32,540 bases of DNA from Evansella sp. AB-P1 (GCF_029688925.1 NZ_JARUKY010000033.1:1-32540); one strand, 5' to 3'; shown: positions 7,134 through 15,299, counted from the stretch's first letter. Numbers and translations: made by a program. Notes: a model not told the origin generated them from the sequence alone.

Positions 7134-7918
7134 ACCAATGGATCATATTATTCAATAAGGAAATGAAGGAAGCAATTCGAAATTTTAAGTGGATTTGGAT
7201 TCCACTTGTGTTTATACTTTTAGGAATTATTCAGCCAGTAACTTCATATTTTTTACCAGATATTCTTAAAAACTTTGGAGGATTTCCAGAAGGATCTATG
7301 TTAGAATTCCCTTTGCCAACTGGTCCACAAGTTCTAGCTGAAACAATTGGACAGTTTGGACAAATTGGAGTACTTGTGATCGTTTTGGCATTTATGGGTA
7401 TTGTAGCAGGGGAAAGAAATAGTGGAACAAATATTATGGTTTTAGTAAAGCCTGTTTCTTATGTTGCGTATATAGTTAGTAAGTGGCTCCATATGTCCTT
7501 ATTAGCAATCAGCTCATTTTCAATTGGTTTTTTATTGGCAAGCTACTATACATTTCAATTAATCGAAAGTGTTCCAATTAGTTATGTAATTAAAGGAGCA
7601 GTAGTTTATTCCATTTGGTTATTGTTTGTAACGACATTAGTTCTATTCTTTAGTGTATTGTTTAAAAGTAATGCTGGGGTAGCTGCTTTAACACTAGGTA
7701 TAACAATTATTATTAGTTTAATGAGTAGTATTACACCTGATTTATTACGCTGGTCTCCTGGAATGATTGCATCACATTCCCATTCAATTTTTCAAAGTGG
7801 TGAGGCGGGGGAATATTTTTGGTTGTCTATTAGTTGTACTATCGTTCTTATCATTTTAATGATTATTTTATCTATAATTAATTTTAAGAATAAAGAGACT
7901 GTAACACATACGACATAA
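7130..7918 (+). CDS. yxlG: ABC-2 type permease, YxlG-like
   Basis: A 262-aa integral membrane protein with about six hydrophobic segments (near residues 20-42, 78-96, 112-140, 150-175, 178-200 and 232-254). A large outside-facing loop lies between the first two, and the conserved GIVAGERNSGTN region follows the second span. This is the layout of NosY/DrrB-like ABC-2 permeases. It overlaps yxlF by 4 bp and is the last gene before a terminator. It should form the membrane half of the yxlFG exporter; cargo cannot be read from the sequence. Confidence 0.82.
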   Translation: MNQWIILFNKEMKEAIRNFKWIWIPLVFILLGIIQPVTSYFLPDILKNFGGFPEGSMLEFPLPTGPQVLAETIGQFGQIGVLVIVLAFMGIVAGERNSGTNIMVLVKPVSYVAYIVSKWLHMSLLAISSFSIGFLLASYYTFQLIESVPISYVIKGAVVYSIWLLFVTTLVLFFSVLFKSNAGVAALTLGITIIISLMSSITPDLLRWSPGMIASHSHSIFQSGEAGEYFWLSISCTIVLIILMIILSIINFKNKETVTHTT

Positions 7919-7964
7919 TAGATAGGTGAAAAAGAGACTTTTGAAAAAAATATTGAGATAACCT

Positions 7965-7996
7965 AAAAAAGTCAATCAACTTTGATTGATTTTTTT
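7965..7996 (+). terminator. Terminator of the yxlEFG operon
   Basis: TCAATCA-ACTT-TGATTGA hairpin, preceded by an A run and followed by seven Ts. Confidence 0.8.
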
Positions 7997-8222
7997 GTGA
8001 TGACTTTTTGCAAGGTAAAAAATTATATTTATTGTGGCGCACTTCCTATAATATTACTAACAAGAAGCAATCACAGTCCTATATTGCTAATCATATTGAG
8101 TTTATGAAACTTATTAAATTAACTTATATCAAAATAAATAAAAGTTGTAATATTTTGTTTTTTTATTATTTTTTGGCTATATACAGTTGTTAGATGAAGT
8201 ATTTTTTGATATAAATAATATA

Positions 8223-8237
8223 AGGAAAACGCTTTCA
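8223..8237. promoter_or_regulatory. cre-like (CcpA) site upstream of fixA
   Basis: AGGAAAACGCTTTCA matches the catabolite-responsive element consensus WTGNAANCGNWNNCA at all fixed positions except the T. It lies about 330 bp upstream of fixA in a stretch without genes. One mismatch and the distance make this tentative. Confidence 0.35.
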
Positions 8238-8486
8238 AAACTTTTTCGTATTATATGTTAATTAATGAACGTATGAATGTTCCTTTATTTAACGTTGGTA
8301 ATAGACGAGAACCTCATAAACACATACACACTAGAATACCATCCATTGAATCCGCATATATTTATCTTTAATCACATCAATTCATTTATTTTTTTGACAT
8401 TTTTTTCCTAAATCCACTAAACTTATTATAATTAATTTCGTGAACCATTGAACATGATAATGATAGTTTTCCTCTAGTTTATTACT

Positions 8487-8509
8487 GGTAAATAAAATTT
8501 TTATTTACC
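8487..8509. promoter_or_regulatory. 23-bp palindrome just upstream of fixA, candidate operator
   Basis: GGTAAATAAAA-T-TTTTATTTACC is a perfect inverted repeat with 11-bp arms around one central base, 61 bp before the fixA start codon. It is not followed by a T run, so an operator is likelier than a terminator. It matches no site I know (not Fnr, Rex or Fur consensus). Confidence 0.5.
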
Positions 8510-8570
8510 GTTTAAATTTTTTAGAAAATTGTTCTATATTTTCAAAGATTGAAAGAGGGGTGGGGGAAAT

Positions 8571-9395
8571 ATGAATATTCTTGTTTGTATTAAGCAAGTA
8601 CCAGACACGAAGATCATCAAAGTTAATCCTAAAACGAATACGTTAGATCGTTCCAGTGCACCAGCTATTTTAAATCCTTATGATGCACATGCAGTGGAAG
8701 AAGCGGTTCGTTTAAAGGAAGTACATGGAGGAAAAGTGACTGTTCTGTCAATGGGACCGCCACAAGCGAAGGCTGCAATAAAAAAGTGTATCGAAATTGG
8801 TGCTGATGAAGGTTACCTTATTTCAGACCGTCGTTTTGCAGGTGCAGACACATTAGCAACGAGTTACGCATTATTTAAGGCTATTCAAAAGATGATGAAT
8901 GAGCAAGGTGTAGATCTCGTTTTATGTGGAAAGCATGCCATTGACGGAGATACTGGACAAACGGGTCCAGGTATAGCAAGACGTATGGAAATACCTCCTT
9001 TAACTAATGTCATAAAAGTTGAGAAGGTTGACACAGTAGCTAATGAAATTGTGGTACATCGTAAAATTGAAAATGGATACGAACGAATACAATCAACATT
9101 ACCTTGTTTATTAACGGTAGAGAAAGAAATTAATCAAGTAGCCTATTCACCATTGCCAAACATGTTACGTGCTGCACGTTACAATCCAATCATTTGGACT
9201 GTTGATGACCTTGATGAAGTGGATATTAAGCAATTAGGCTTAAAGGGATCACCAACTATTGTAGGAAAGATGTGGCCTCCTGAAAAAAGTAAAGGTGCAG
9301 AGTTGATAGAGGGAGATGTCAAAAAGCAAGCGACAGAAATAGTTGCGTTGGTTTTATCCAAACAAGAGCTTTTTGAAGTGAAAGGCGGGGAGTAA
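8571..9395 (+). CDS. fixA: FixA: electron transfer flavoprotein beta subunit (bifurcating type)
   Basis: A 274-aa EtfB/FixA family protein. Visible landmarks: the N-terminal MNILVCIKQVPDT, the central nucleotide-binding region SDRRFAGADT followed by LVLCGKHAIDGDTGQTGPG, and TLPCLLTVEKEINQ. Together with FixB, FixC and FixX it should form the membrane-associated complex that oxidises NADH and splits the two electrons between ferredoxin (or flavodoxin) and quinone. The flavin in this subunit is the expected site of bifurcation. Start ATG follows GGGGTGGGGG. It is first in a four-gene operon with gaps or overlaps of a few bases. Plain EtfB for acyl-CoA oxidation is the alternative, but the fixC and fixX partners argue against it. 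Confidence 0.92.
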   Translation: MNILVCIKQVPDTKIIKVNPKTNTLDRSSAPAILNPYDAHAVEEAVRLKEVHGGKVTVLSMGPPQAKAAIKKCIEIGADEGYLISDRRFAGADTLATSYALFKAIQKMMNEQGVDLVLCGKHAIDGDTGQTGPGIARRMEIPPLTNVIKVEKVDTVANEIVVHRKIENGYERIQSTLPCLLTVEKEINQVAYSPLPNMLRAARYNPIIWTVDDLDEVDIKQLGLKGSPTIVGKMWPPEKSKGAELIEGDVKKQATEIVALVLSKQELFEVKGGE

Positions 9396-9397
9396 TC

Positions 9398-10444
9398 ATG
9401 AATATGGATGAATACAGGGGTGTATGGGTATTTATTGAACAAATAGAAGGTAAGGTATTGGATGTTGGATTAGAGCTGTTAGGAGCAGGAAAAGAGCTTG
9501 CAGAAAAACTAGAGGTTGACCTTTGTGGTGTTTTAATTGGAAACAATGTGAAGCATTTAGCTAATGAGGTTTTTGAGTATGGTGCTGATAAGGTATATGT
9601 CATTGATGATCCAATTGTAGATCAATATCGTACAGAAACATACATGGTTGCAGTAGGAGATTTAGTTAGGAAATATAAACCTGAAATCTTTTTATATGGG
9701 GCAACCGCAAATGGAAAAGATCTTGCAAGCGCAGTTGCTACAGAAGTAATGACAGGTTTAACTGCTGATACAACTTTGTTGGATGTAAATGTTGAAAAGA
9801 GATTATTTGAAGCAAGTCGCCCAGCCTTTGGGGGTAACATTATGGCTACCATTCTATGTAAAAAGCATCGCCCACAAATGGCAACTGTCCGTCCAAAGGT
9901 AATGAAGAAACAGGAACCTGAGACAGGTCGTACTGGAGAATTAATTGAGGAAACAATTAGCTTAAAGGAAGAAAATTTAAGAACGAAAGTATTAGACATT
10001 GTAAGGGACACAAGTAAGAAAGTTAATTTAGAGGATGCAGATATTATTGTTGCTGCTGGTAAAGGGATTAAGGATGAAAAGGGCTTACAAATGGTTGCGG
10101 GATTAGCTGATGTTCTGAACGGAACGTTAGGAGCAAGTCGTGACATTGTAGAAGCGGGATTAATTAGTCATGATCATCAAGTAGGTCAGACAGGATTAAC
10201 AGTAACCCCTAAATTGTACATTGCAATTGGAATATCTGGTGCAGTACAGCATACTGTTGGTATGGAAAACTCCGAAACAATTATTGCAATTAATAATGAT
10301 CCAGATGCAGCTATTTTTAATAAAGCACATTATGGTATTGTGGCAGATGCTTTTGAAATTGTTCCTATTTTAACAGAGGAATTCAAGAAAGCATTGCATG
10401 TTGAAGCAGAAGAGGGGGATGTTGCACATGCCGGAGAAGTTTGA
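9398..10444 (+). CDS. fixB: FixB: electron transfer flavoprotein alpha subunit
   Basis: A 348-aa EtfA/FixB protein starting 2 bp after fixA. The N-terminal half is the variable Etf domain (YGATANGKDLASAVATEVMTG region). The C-terminal half (about 205-330) is the FAD-binding domain with GASRDIVEAG, VGQTGLTVTPKLYIAIGISG and INNDPDAAIFNKAHYGIVAD. It carries the second FAD of the FixAB heterodimer and passes electrons to FixC. The final 16 codons overlap the start of fixC. Length is typical for the Fix branch. Confidence 0.92.
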   Translation: MNMDEYRGVWVFIEQIEGKVLDVGLELLGAGKELAEKLEVDLCGVLIGNNVKHLANEVFEYGADKVYVIDDPIVDQYRTETYMVAVGDLVRKYKPEIFLYGATANGKDLASAVATEVMTGLTADTTLLDVNVEKRLFEASRPAFGGNIMATILCKKHRPQMATVRPKVMKKQEPETGRTGELIEETISLKEENLRTKVLDIVRDTSKKVNLEDADIIVAAGKGIKDEKGLQMVAGLADVLNGTLGASRDIVEAGLISHDHQVGQTGLTVTPKLYIAIGISGAVQHTVGMENSETIIAINNDPDAAIFNKAHYGIVADAFEIVPILTEEFKKALHVEAEEGDVAHAGEV

Positions 10445-11726
10445 TGTTATCGTTGTAGGAGCAGGACCTGCTGGAACAAGTTGTGCCTATACTTGTGCAA
10501 AGAACGGCTTAAATGTTCTTTTAATAGAAAGAGGAGAGTTTCCTGGTTCCAAAAATGTGATGGGTGGAATATTGTATCGTAAGCAGATGGAGGAGGTTAT
10601 TCCTGAATTTTGGAAGGAAGCACCTCTTGAAAGACCGGTTATAGAACAACGATTTTGGTTTTTAGATAAAGAATCTATGGTAACAACTAGCTATAAGGAT
10701 CTTGAATGGGGAAAGGAGCCTTGTAATAACTTTACTGTTTTACGTGCAAAGTTTGATAAATGGTTTGCAAGTAAGGCTGTAGAACAAGGGGCAACACTCA
10801 TTAATGAAACAGTTGTAACAGAGTGTATCGTTGATGAGGAAGGTAAAGTAATTGGTGTTAGAACAGACCGGCCTGATGGGGATGTTTATGCAGACGTTGT
10901 TGTTTTATGTGATGGAGTAAACTCATTGTTAGCAAAGAAGCTTGGCTTTCATAAGGAATGGAAGCCAGAAGAAGTAGCACTAACAGTAATGGAGGTAATG
11001 AAGCTTCCGAAAAAGACAATTAACGAACGATTTAACGTGAATGATGATCAAGGCGTTTCTATTGAGATTTTTGGAGATGCAACACAAGGAGCACTAGGTA
11101 CAGGCTTTTTATATACGAATAAGGACAGTATTAACATCGGTGTTGGAACCACATTATCTGGAATGATAAAAAAGAAGATGCGTCCACATCATCTTTTGGA
11201 ATATGTAAAAGAGCACCCAATGATACAACCTTATATTGAAGGGGCAGAATCTCTTGAGTACTTGGCTCATTTAATTCCAGAAGGTGGTTATAAGGCAATA
11301 CCTAAATTAGTAGGAGATGGGGTTATTGTTGCTGGAGATGCAGCTCAGCTTGTAAATGCCATCCATCGTGAAGGATCAAACATGGCAATGTCTTCTGGAA
11401 AAATGGCTGCGGAGACTATTATGAAGGCGAAAGAGTTAGGTGAATATACTGAAAGAGTTTTAGATTCATATCGAACGGAGCTGTATGATAGCTTCATAGG
11501 AAAAGATTTGAAAAAATACAAGGATACTGCGCATACATTTGAGGAGCATCCACAATACTTCGAACAGTACGTTCCTCTGATGAATCGTGCAATGAATACG
11601 ATGTTTACTGTAGATGGTACAGCAAAGTGGGATAAACAAAAGAAGATTATGAAATCGTTTACGGAGAAGAGAGGGAAGTTAGGTGTAGCAAAAGACATTT
11701 ATCGAGCATGGAGGGTGGTGAAATAA
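10428..11726 (+). CDS. fixC: FixC: ETF-quinone oxidoreductase-like flavoprotein
   Basis: A 432-aa FAD protein. The Rossmann GxGxxG motif DVIVVGAGPAGTSCAYTCAK stands at the N-terminus, IERGEFPG follows, and DGVIVAGDAAQLVNAIHREG binds the FAD ribityl in the second half. This is the single-FAD FixC form of ETF-QO, which takes low-energy electrons from FixAB to quinone. The frame is open from 10398, but the Shine-Dalgarno AGAGGGGG favours the ATG at 10428 (9 nt spacing), giving a 17-bp overlap with fixB. Its cluster partner is the next gene, as expected when the ETF-QO polypeptide is split into FixC and FixX. Confidence 0.92.
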   Translation: MPEKFDVIVVGAGPAGTSCAYTCAKNGLNVLLIERGEFPGSKNVMGGILYRKQMEEVIPEFWKEAPLERPVIEQRFWFLDKESMVTTSYKDLEWGKEPCNNFTVLRAKFDKWFASKAVEQGATLINETVVTECIVDEEGKVIGVRTDRPDGDVYADVVVLCDGVNSLLAKKLGFHKEWKPEEVALTVMEVMKLPKKTINERFNVNDDQGVSIEIFGDATQGALGTGFLYTNKDSINIGVGTTLSGMIKKKMRPHHLLEYVKEHPMIQPYIEGAESLEYLAHLIPEGGYKAIPKLVGDGVIVAGDAAQLVNAIHREGSNMAMSSGKMAAETIMKAKELGEYTERVLDSYRTELYDSFIGKDLKKYKDTAHTFEEHPQYFEQYVPLMNRAMNTMFTVDGTAKWDKQKKIMKSFTEKRGKLGVAKDIYRAWRVVK

Positions 11727-11727
11727 A

Positions 11728-12009
11728 ATGGCTAAAACGATTGAAGAAAAACAGTATTTAGTCCGATTTAATTGTGACACTAAATCTCATCTTGAAGTAA
11801 AGGATCATGATGTTTGTGCTACGAAATGTCCAGATAAAGACTGTACAATATTTTGTCCAGCAGATGTGTATAAATGGGAAGGGGACAGAATGTTTGTTGG
11901 TTACGAAGGTTGTCATGAATGTGGAAGCTGTCGTATTGGTTGTCCCTTTGACAATATTAAATGGGAATATCCGAAAGGTGGACATGGGATTGTATTCCGA
12001 CTAGCATAG
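11728..12009 (+). CDS. fixX: FixX: ferredoxin-like protein
   Basis: A 93-aa ferredoxin-like protein beginning 1 bp after fixC. CHECGSCRIGCP supplies CxxCxxCxxxC ligands for an iron-sulfur cluster. Upstream cysteines (DVCATKCPDKDCTIFCPADVY) keep the pattern of a second, partly degenerate cluster site. The ending FDNIKWEYPKGGHGIVFR is typical of FixX and of the C-terminal domain of ETF-QO. It relays electrons between FixC and the quinone. It is last in the operon and is followed by a terminator. Confidence 0.93.
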   Translation: MAKTIEEKQYLVRFNCDTKSHLEVKDHDVCATKCPDKDCTIFCPADVYKWEGDRMFVGYEGCHECGSCRIGCPFDNIKWEYPKGGHGIVFRLA

Positions 12010-12024
12010 CCCAAATAAAAAGAT

Positions 12025-12056
12025 GACCTCAAGGAAATTCCTTGAGGTCTTTTTAA
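12025..12056 (+). terminator. fixABCX terminator
   Basis: GACCTCAAGGA-AAT-TCCTTGAGGTC, an 11-bp perfect stem, followed by TTTTTAAG, 16 nt after the fixX stop codon. Confidence 0.9.
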
Positions 12057-12447
12057 GAAGTGCGGAAGATACGGCAAAGTTATTACTGTAAACACTATTA
12101 TTATGTTGCAATTATAACTGAATATATTTAATAAGTAAATACACATTAGAATGTTGATATATTGGGACTTTTTTAAAATTCGATAATTCTGTATAATAAT
12201 TAAATTATAGGAATATAGATACATTTTTTATTACTTTAAATCAGTGCTGTTTTAATATAAAAATATCGTGTAAAATAACAAGAAATAAAGCTAAAATTAT
12301 TACCAAGTATCATTTTCAGAACTCCAATTTAATAACGATATATATGAGAGAGTTAATACTAACTACTGACTAGTAATAAAATGAGCAAAGATGGAGTAAT
12401 GATGTTGTAGGGAATAATTTTGATAGAGAAATGTGGAGGGAAAAATT
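12057..12447. other. AT-rich gap upstream of alaR
   Basis: No gene seen. A TATAAT occurs at 12192-12197 without a recognisable -35 at normal spacing. A minus-strand ORF at 11913-12224 is antisense to fixX and its terminator and is not called. Confidence 0.4.
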
Positions 12448-12942
12448 TTGACAAATAAAGAAAAAGAATTACTTTTACTTTTAGAAAATGAGGGGAGAAT
12501 GCCCTTAGATAAGTTAGCAAAAATGATAGATCTTTCTGAAAATGAAATATCTACGATGATTCAAGAATTTGAAAAGAAAAAGGTGATTTTAGGATATTCA
12601 GCCATCATTGACTGGAGTAAAGTAAATACTACTGAAACTGTGACAGCAATGATTGATGTGAAAGTAACTCCTAAAAGAGGAGTTGGGTTTGATGAGGTTG
12701 CTGAACGAATTTATCGTTTTAAAGAAGTAAAGGCTCTGTATTTAATGTCAGGAACATATGACCTTTCTGTTGTCATTGAAGGCAAGTCAATGAATGAAAT
12801 AGCAAAGTTCGTTTCTGATAAATTATCAACGCTGGATTCTGTTCTATCTACAACAACTCATTTTCAACTAAAAAAATATAAACATGATGGTGTTGTATTT
12901 GAAGATAGGGATGAAGATCATAGGATTGTGGTTTCACCATGA
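12448..12942 (+). CDS. alaR: Lrp/AsnC family regulator, AlaR-like
   Basis: A 164-aa Lrp/AsnC protein. The N-terminal helix-turn-helix is visible (EGRMPLDKLAKMIDLSENEI). The C-terminal RAM/AsnC ligand domain includes DEVAERIYRFKEVKALYLMSGTYDL. In B. subtilis AlaR controls alaT and thus alanine synthesis. The frame is open from a GTG at 12433, but that GTG is part of the Shine-Dalgarno GTGGAGGG; the TTG at 12448 (7 nt spacing) is the better start. Its stop overlaps the alaT start by 4 bp (ATGA), as in the B. subtilis yugGH pair. Members of this family usually bind their own promoter; no operator was identified. Confidence 0.88.
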   Translation: MTNKEKELLLLLENEGRMPLDKLAKMIDLSENEISTMIQEFEKKKVILGYSAIIDWSKVNTTETVTAMIDVKVTPKRGVGFDEVAERIYRFKEVKALYLMSGTYDLSVVIEGKSMNEIAKFVSDKLSTLDSVLSTTTHFQLKKYKHDGVVFEDRDEDHRIVVSP

Positions 12943-14126
12943 CAAGCTTACAATCCTTTCCAAAAAATAAACTTTCAGATGCTGTTCAAAGAATAAAGCC
13001 TTCTGGTATACGTCGTTTTTTTGATTTAGCATCAACTATGGACAATGTTATTTCTTTAGGAGTTGGGGAACCAGATTTTATCACACCATGGAATGTTCGT
13101 GAAGCCAGTATTGCCTCCTTAGAAAGGGGTTTAACTTCTTATACTGCTAATGCGGGAATCATTGAATTAAGAACTGCAATTGCAGAATATTTACATACCA
13201 GTTTTCATACAACGTATAATCCAGAAAGTGAAGTAGTGGTGACAGTTGGAGCAAGTGAGGGAATTGATTTAGCATTACGAGCAACAATTAATCCTGGAGA
13301 TGAAGTACTAATTGTTGAACCTTCCTTTGTGTCATACGCCCCACTCGTCTCCCTTATTGGTGGTATTCCAATAAGTGTTCCAACCAGTATTGAAAATGAC
13401 TTTAAGGTATCAGCTGATGAAATAGAAAGCCGGATAACGAATAAAACAAAAGGAATTTTAATTTCATTTCCAAATAATCCAACTGGTTCCGTCATGGATG
13501 CACAAGATTTAAAGGCATGTGTAGATGTTTTTCTAAAGCATGATCTTCTTGTTTTTTCGGATGAAATATATGCAGAATTAACCTATGATGGAAAGCACGT
13601 TAGTCTACCTTCAATAGAAGGAATGTGGGAAAGAACAATTTTAATCTCAGGTTTCTCAAAAGCCTTTGCTATGACAGGGTGGCGGCTAGGATATTTAGCA
13701 GCACCAAAACATTATGCTGAAGCAATGCTAAAGATTCATCAATATGCCATGATGTGTGCTTCTACAATGGCTCAGTATGCGGCCCTTGAAGCCATAACAA
13801 AAGGGCAAGAAGAAATGAAGGAAATGATTGTTAGCTATCGGCAAAGAAGAAATTATTTTGTTAAATCTTTAAGAGAGATAGGTCTTCAATGTCATATGCC
13901 AGGTGGTGCATTTTATGCCTTTCCTTCAATAACTTCCACTGGATTCACTTCAGAGGAATTTGCAGAAAAGCTACTAATGGAAGAACGTGTTGCTGTTGTA
14001 CCAGGTTCAGTATTTGGAGCAGGTGGAGAAGGGCATATTAGGTGTTCCTATGCAACTTCCATGACTCAACTTGAAGAGTCCATTCTACGCATAGATCGAT
14101 TTTTGAATTCACATACTAAAAAATAA
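12939..14126 (+). CDS. alaT: PLP-dependent aminotransferase, AlaT-like
   Basis: A 395-aa fold-type I aminotransferase of the aspartate aminotransferase superfamily. Visible: LGVGEPDF near the N-terminus, TVGASEGIDLAL, FPNNPTGSVM, the FSDEIYAEL segment, the PLP lysine in SGFSKAFAMTGWRLGY (about residue 240) and the substrate-binding arginine in GHIRCSYA. In B. subtilis the corresponding gene makes alanine from pyruvate and glutamate. It is translationally coupled to alaR. The plus-strand hairpin after it lacks a T run, so how its transcript ends is unclear. Confidence 0.9.
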   Translation: MTSLQSFPKNKLSDAVQRIKPSGIRRFFDLASTMDNVISLGVGEPDFITPWNVREASIASLERGLTSYTANAGIIELRTAIAEYLHTSFHTTYNPESEVVVTVGASEGIDLALRATINPGDEVLIVEPSFVSYAPLVSLIGGIPISVPTSIENDFKVSADEIESRITNKTKGILISFPNNPTGSVMDAQDLKACVDVFLKHDLLVFSDEIYAELTYDGKHVSLPSIEGMWERTILISGFSKAFAMTGWRLGYLAAPKHYAEAMLKIHQYAMMCASTMAQYAALEAITKGQEEMKEMIVSYRQRRNYFVKSLREIGLQCHMPGGAFYAFPSITSTGFTSEEFAEKLLMEERVAVVPGSVFGAGGEGHIRCSYATSMTQLEESILRIDRFLNSHTKK

Positions 14127-14345
14127 AAAAAAGCAAAGTGAATGAACACTTTGCCAAAAAAGGGGGAATACTAGGTTGTATACACAATCAGTATCTCTCC
14201 TTTTTCTTCTTTTTATACATAAATTTTTAATTTATTTTCATAATCGTTTATTTCTTGTAAATTGTTTTCCCATTTCTCTATATACACAACCCATTCCACT
14301 CTAGTAACAAAACCTGAAACATATACCAAAGTTAGTAAATTATAG
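14125..14345 (-). ncRNA. Candidate short minus-strand transcript with orphan terminator
   Basis: The hairpin GCAAAGTG / CACTTTGC (14133-14154) is followed by an eight-T run only when read on the minus strand, yet no minus-strand gene is annotated here. Upstream on that strand lies a TATAAT (14339-14344) and a frame open without a stop for about 50 codons that ends at 14213 (last residues IEKWENNLQEINDYENKL). Possible starts are TTG 14329 (38 aa) or GTG 14299 (28 aa), both without good ribosome binding sites. A small RNA or a short peptide gene is possible. Confidence 0.3.
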
Positions 14346-14387
14346 TAAACAAAAAAGTCATTAAAAAGGGAATACTACTATGGAAGG

Positions 14388-14700
14388 TCTACCCTGAAAA
14401 TAAGAACGGTTCAGTAGTGAAGGATGGCGACTCCAGCGGGATCAGCTCGAATACGAAAATCCCCTAAAAGCTTACTGTGTAAGATTTAGGAAGTTGAGGC
14501 CGTGCCCCACGGTAAAGAAGACACTGGGAAGCATGAATAGATGTCGCACTTATGCCTGTGGTGAAAGCGCCTGCCTGAAACGGATGATCCTACTTGATGA
14601 ATATTTTCATCCTCCAAGGTGCAAATTTTCACTTGCATGGAAGGGGTAGCCTAGTAATAACGATGTTTTATTTTATACATCGGAAGGTATAGAGTAGTAG
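14388..14700 (+). repeat. Candidate MITE-like or structured repeat, copy A
   Basis: A GC-richer, non-coding stretch in an AT-rich gap, starting with TCTACCCTGAAAATA. The inverse of this exact 15-mer occurs at 27127-27141. A core at 14539-14569 (ATGTCGCACTTATGCC, TGTGGTGAAAG) resembles 27029-27061. The part CGACTCCAGCGGG...CCTGCCTGAAACGG looks like a decayed version of GC-rich interspersed repeats I recall from Bacillaceae. It is 80 bp from yugI. The true ends are not defined. Confidence 0.5.
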
Positions 14701-14748
14701 CCACTTAATTAAATTCTTTTGTCAGAAAAATAAACATGTGATATAATT

Positions 14749-14757
14749 AACCAGTTA
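14749..14757 (+). promoter_or_regulatory. Extended -10 promoter of yugI
   Basis: TGATATAAT is a perfect extended -10 (TGnTATAAT), 24 nt before the yugI start codon. The -35 is weak, which an extended -10 can compensate. Confidence 0.5.
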
Positions 14758-14780
14758 AAAAATAGTTAGGAGTTGTTTTC

Positions 14781-15206
14781 ATGTCAAGTCAATATGAAGT
14801 TGGTAGTATTGTTGAAGGAAAGGTAACAGGTATTAAACCGTTTGGTGCTTTTGTTGCATTAGATGACCAAAAACAAGGCCTTGTTCACATTTCACATGTA
14901 GCACATGGATTTGTTAAAGAAATTAATGACCATCTCTCTGTAGGAGATGAAGTAAAAGTAAAAGTGCTATCCGTTGATGAAGAATCAGGAAAAATTTCTT
15001 TATCTATAAGAGAAACGCAACCAAAACCAGAAAGACAAGAACGTTCAGAACGCCCAGAACGTCCAAAAAGAGCTAATGGTGGAAAGCGTCAGGAACAACA
15101 AAGTAATCAAGGGCAAGGTTTTAATACGCTTGAAGAAAAATTAAAGGTATGGCTAAAGGAATCAAACGAAATTCAAGCTGATTTAAATAAGCGTATAAAA
15201 AAATAG
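14781..15206 (+). CDS. yugI: S1-domain RNA-binding protein, general stress protein 13 (YugI/CvfD-like)
   Basis: A 141-aa protein. Residues 4-76 are one S1 domain (YEVGSIVEGKVTGIKPFGAF, GLVHISHV, VGDEVKVKVLSVD, GKISLSIR). A basic, Arg/Glu/Pro-rich linker follows (RSERPERPKRANGGKR) and then a helical tail. B. subtilis YugI is about 130 aa and ribosome-associated; the pneumococcal relative CvfD is a post-transcriptional regulator. Start ATG has TTAGGAG upstream. It stands alone between an extended -10 promoter and a bidirectional terminator and sits in the yug order next to alaT and yuzA. Confidence 0.9.
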   Translation: MSSQYEVGSIVEGKVTGIKPFGAFVALDDQKQGLVHISHVAHGFVKEINDHLSVGDEVKVKVLSVDEESGKISLSIRETQPKPERQERSERPERPKRANGGKRQEQQSNQGQGFNTLEEKLKVWLKESNEIQADLNKRIKK

Positions 15207-15223
15207 TGGTTACTTTTAAACGC

Positions 15224-15262
15224 AAAAAGAGACAGTCAAAGTTGACTGTCTCTTTTTGTACA
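15224..15262. terminator. Bidirectional terminator between yugI and yuzA
   Basis: AAAAAGAGACAGTCAA and TTGACTGTCTCTTTTT form a perfect 16-bp stem with A and T runs built into it, so it can end both the plus-strand yugI and the minus-strand yuzA transcripts. Confidence 0.9.
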
Positions 15263-15299
15263 AATGTTATTTTTTTTAACCGGATTTAACTGTTTAACA

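Larger units (their letters stand above)
7997..8570. other. Regulatory gap upstream of fixABCX
   Basis: About 570 AT-rich bases. Apart from the cre-like site and the 23-bp palindrome, a TTGACA (8394-8399) and a TATAAT (8427-8432) are present but 27 nt apart, too far for one sigma-A promoter. A short lysine/tyrosine-rich ORF at 8008-8193 has no ribosome binding site and is not called. Confidence 0.4.

Noticed and set aside
8008-8193. 61-aa plus-strand ORF upstream of fixA
   Set aside because: No ribosome binding site, composition follows the AT-rich background, and no recognisable fold.
8394-8432. fixA promoter from TTGACA and TATAAT
   Set aside because: The two hexamers are 27 nt apart, beyond sigma-A tolerance, and neither has a good partner at 16-18 nt.
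8455-8469. Fur box (TGATAATGATAGTTT)
   Set aside because: Only the left half matches; the right half agrees at three of seven positions.
11913-12224. 103-aa minus-strand ORF across the end of fixX
   Set aside because: It runs antisense through fixX and its terminator hairpin and has no ribosome binding site.
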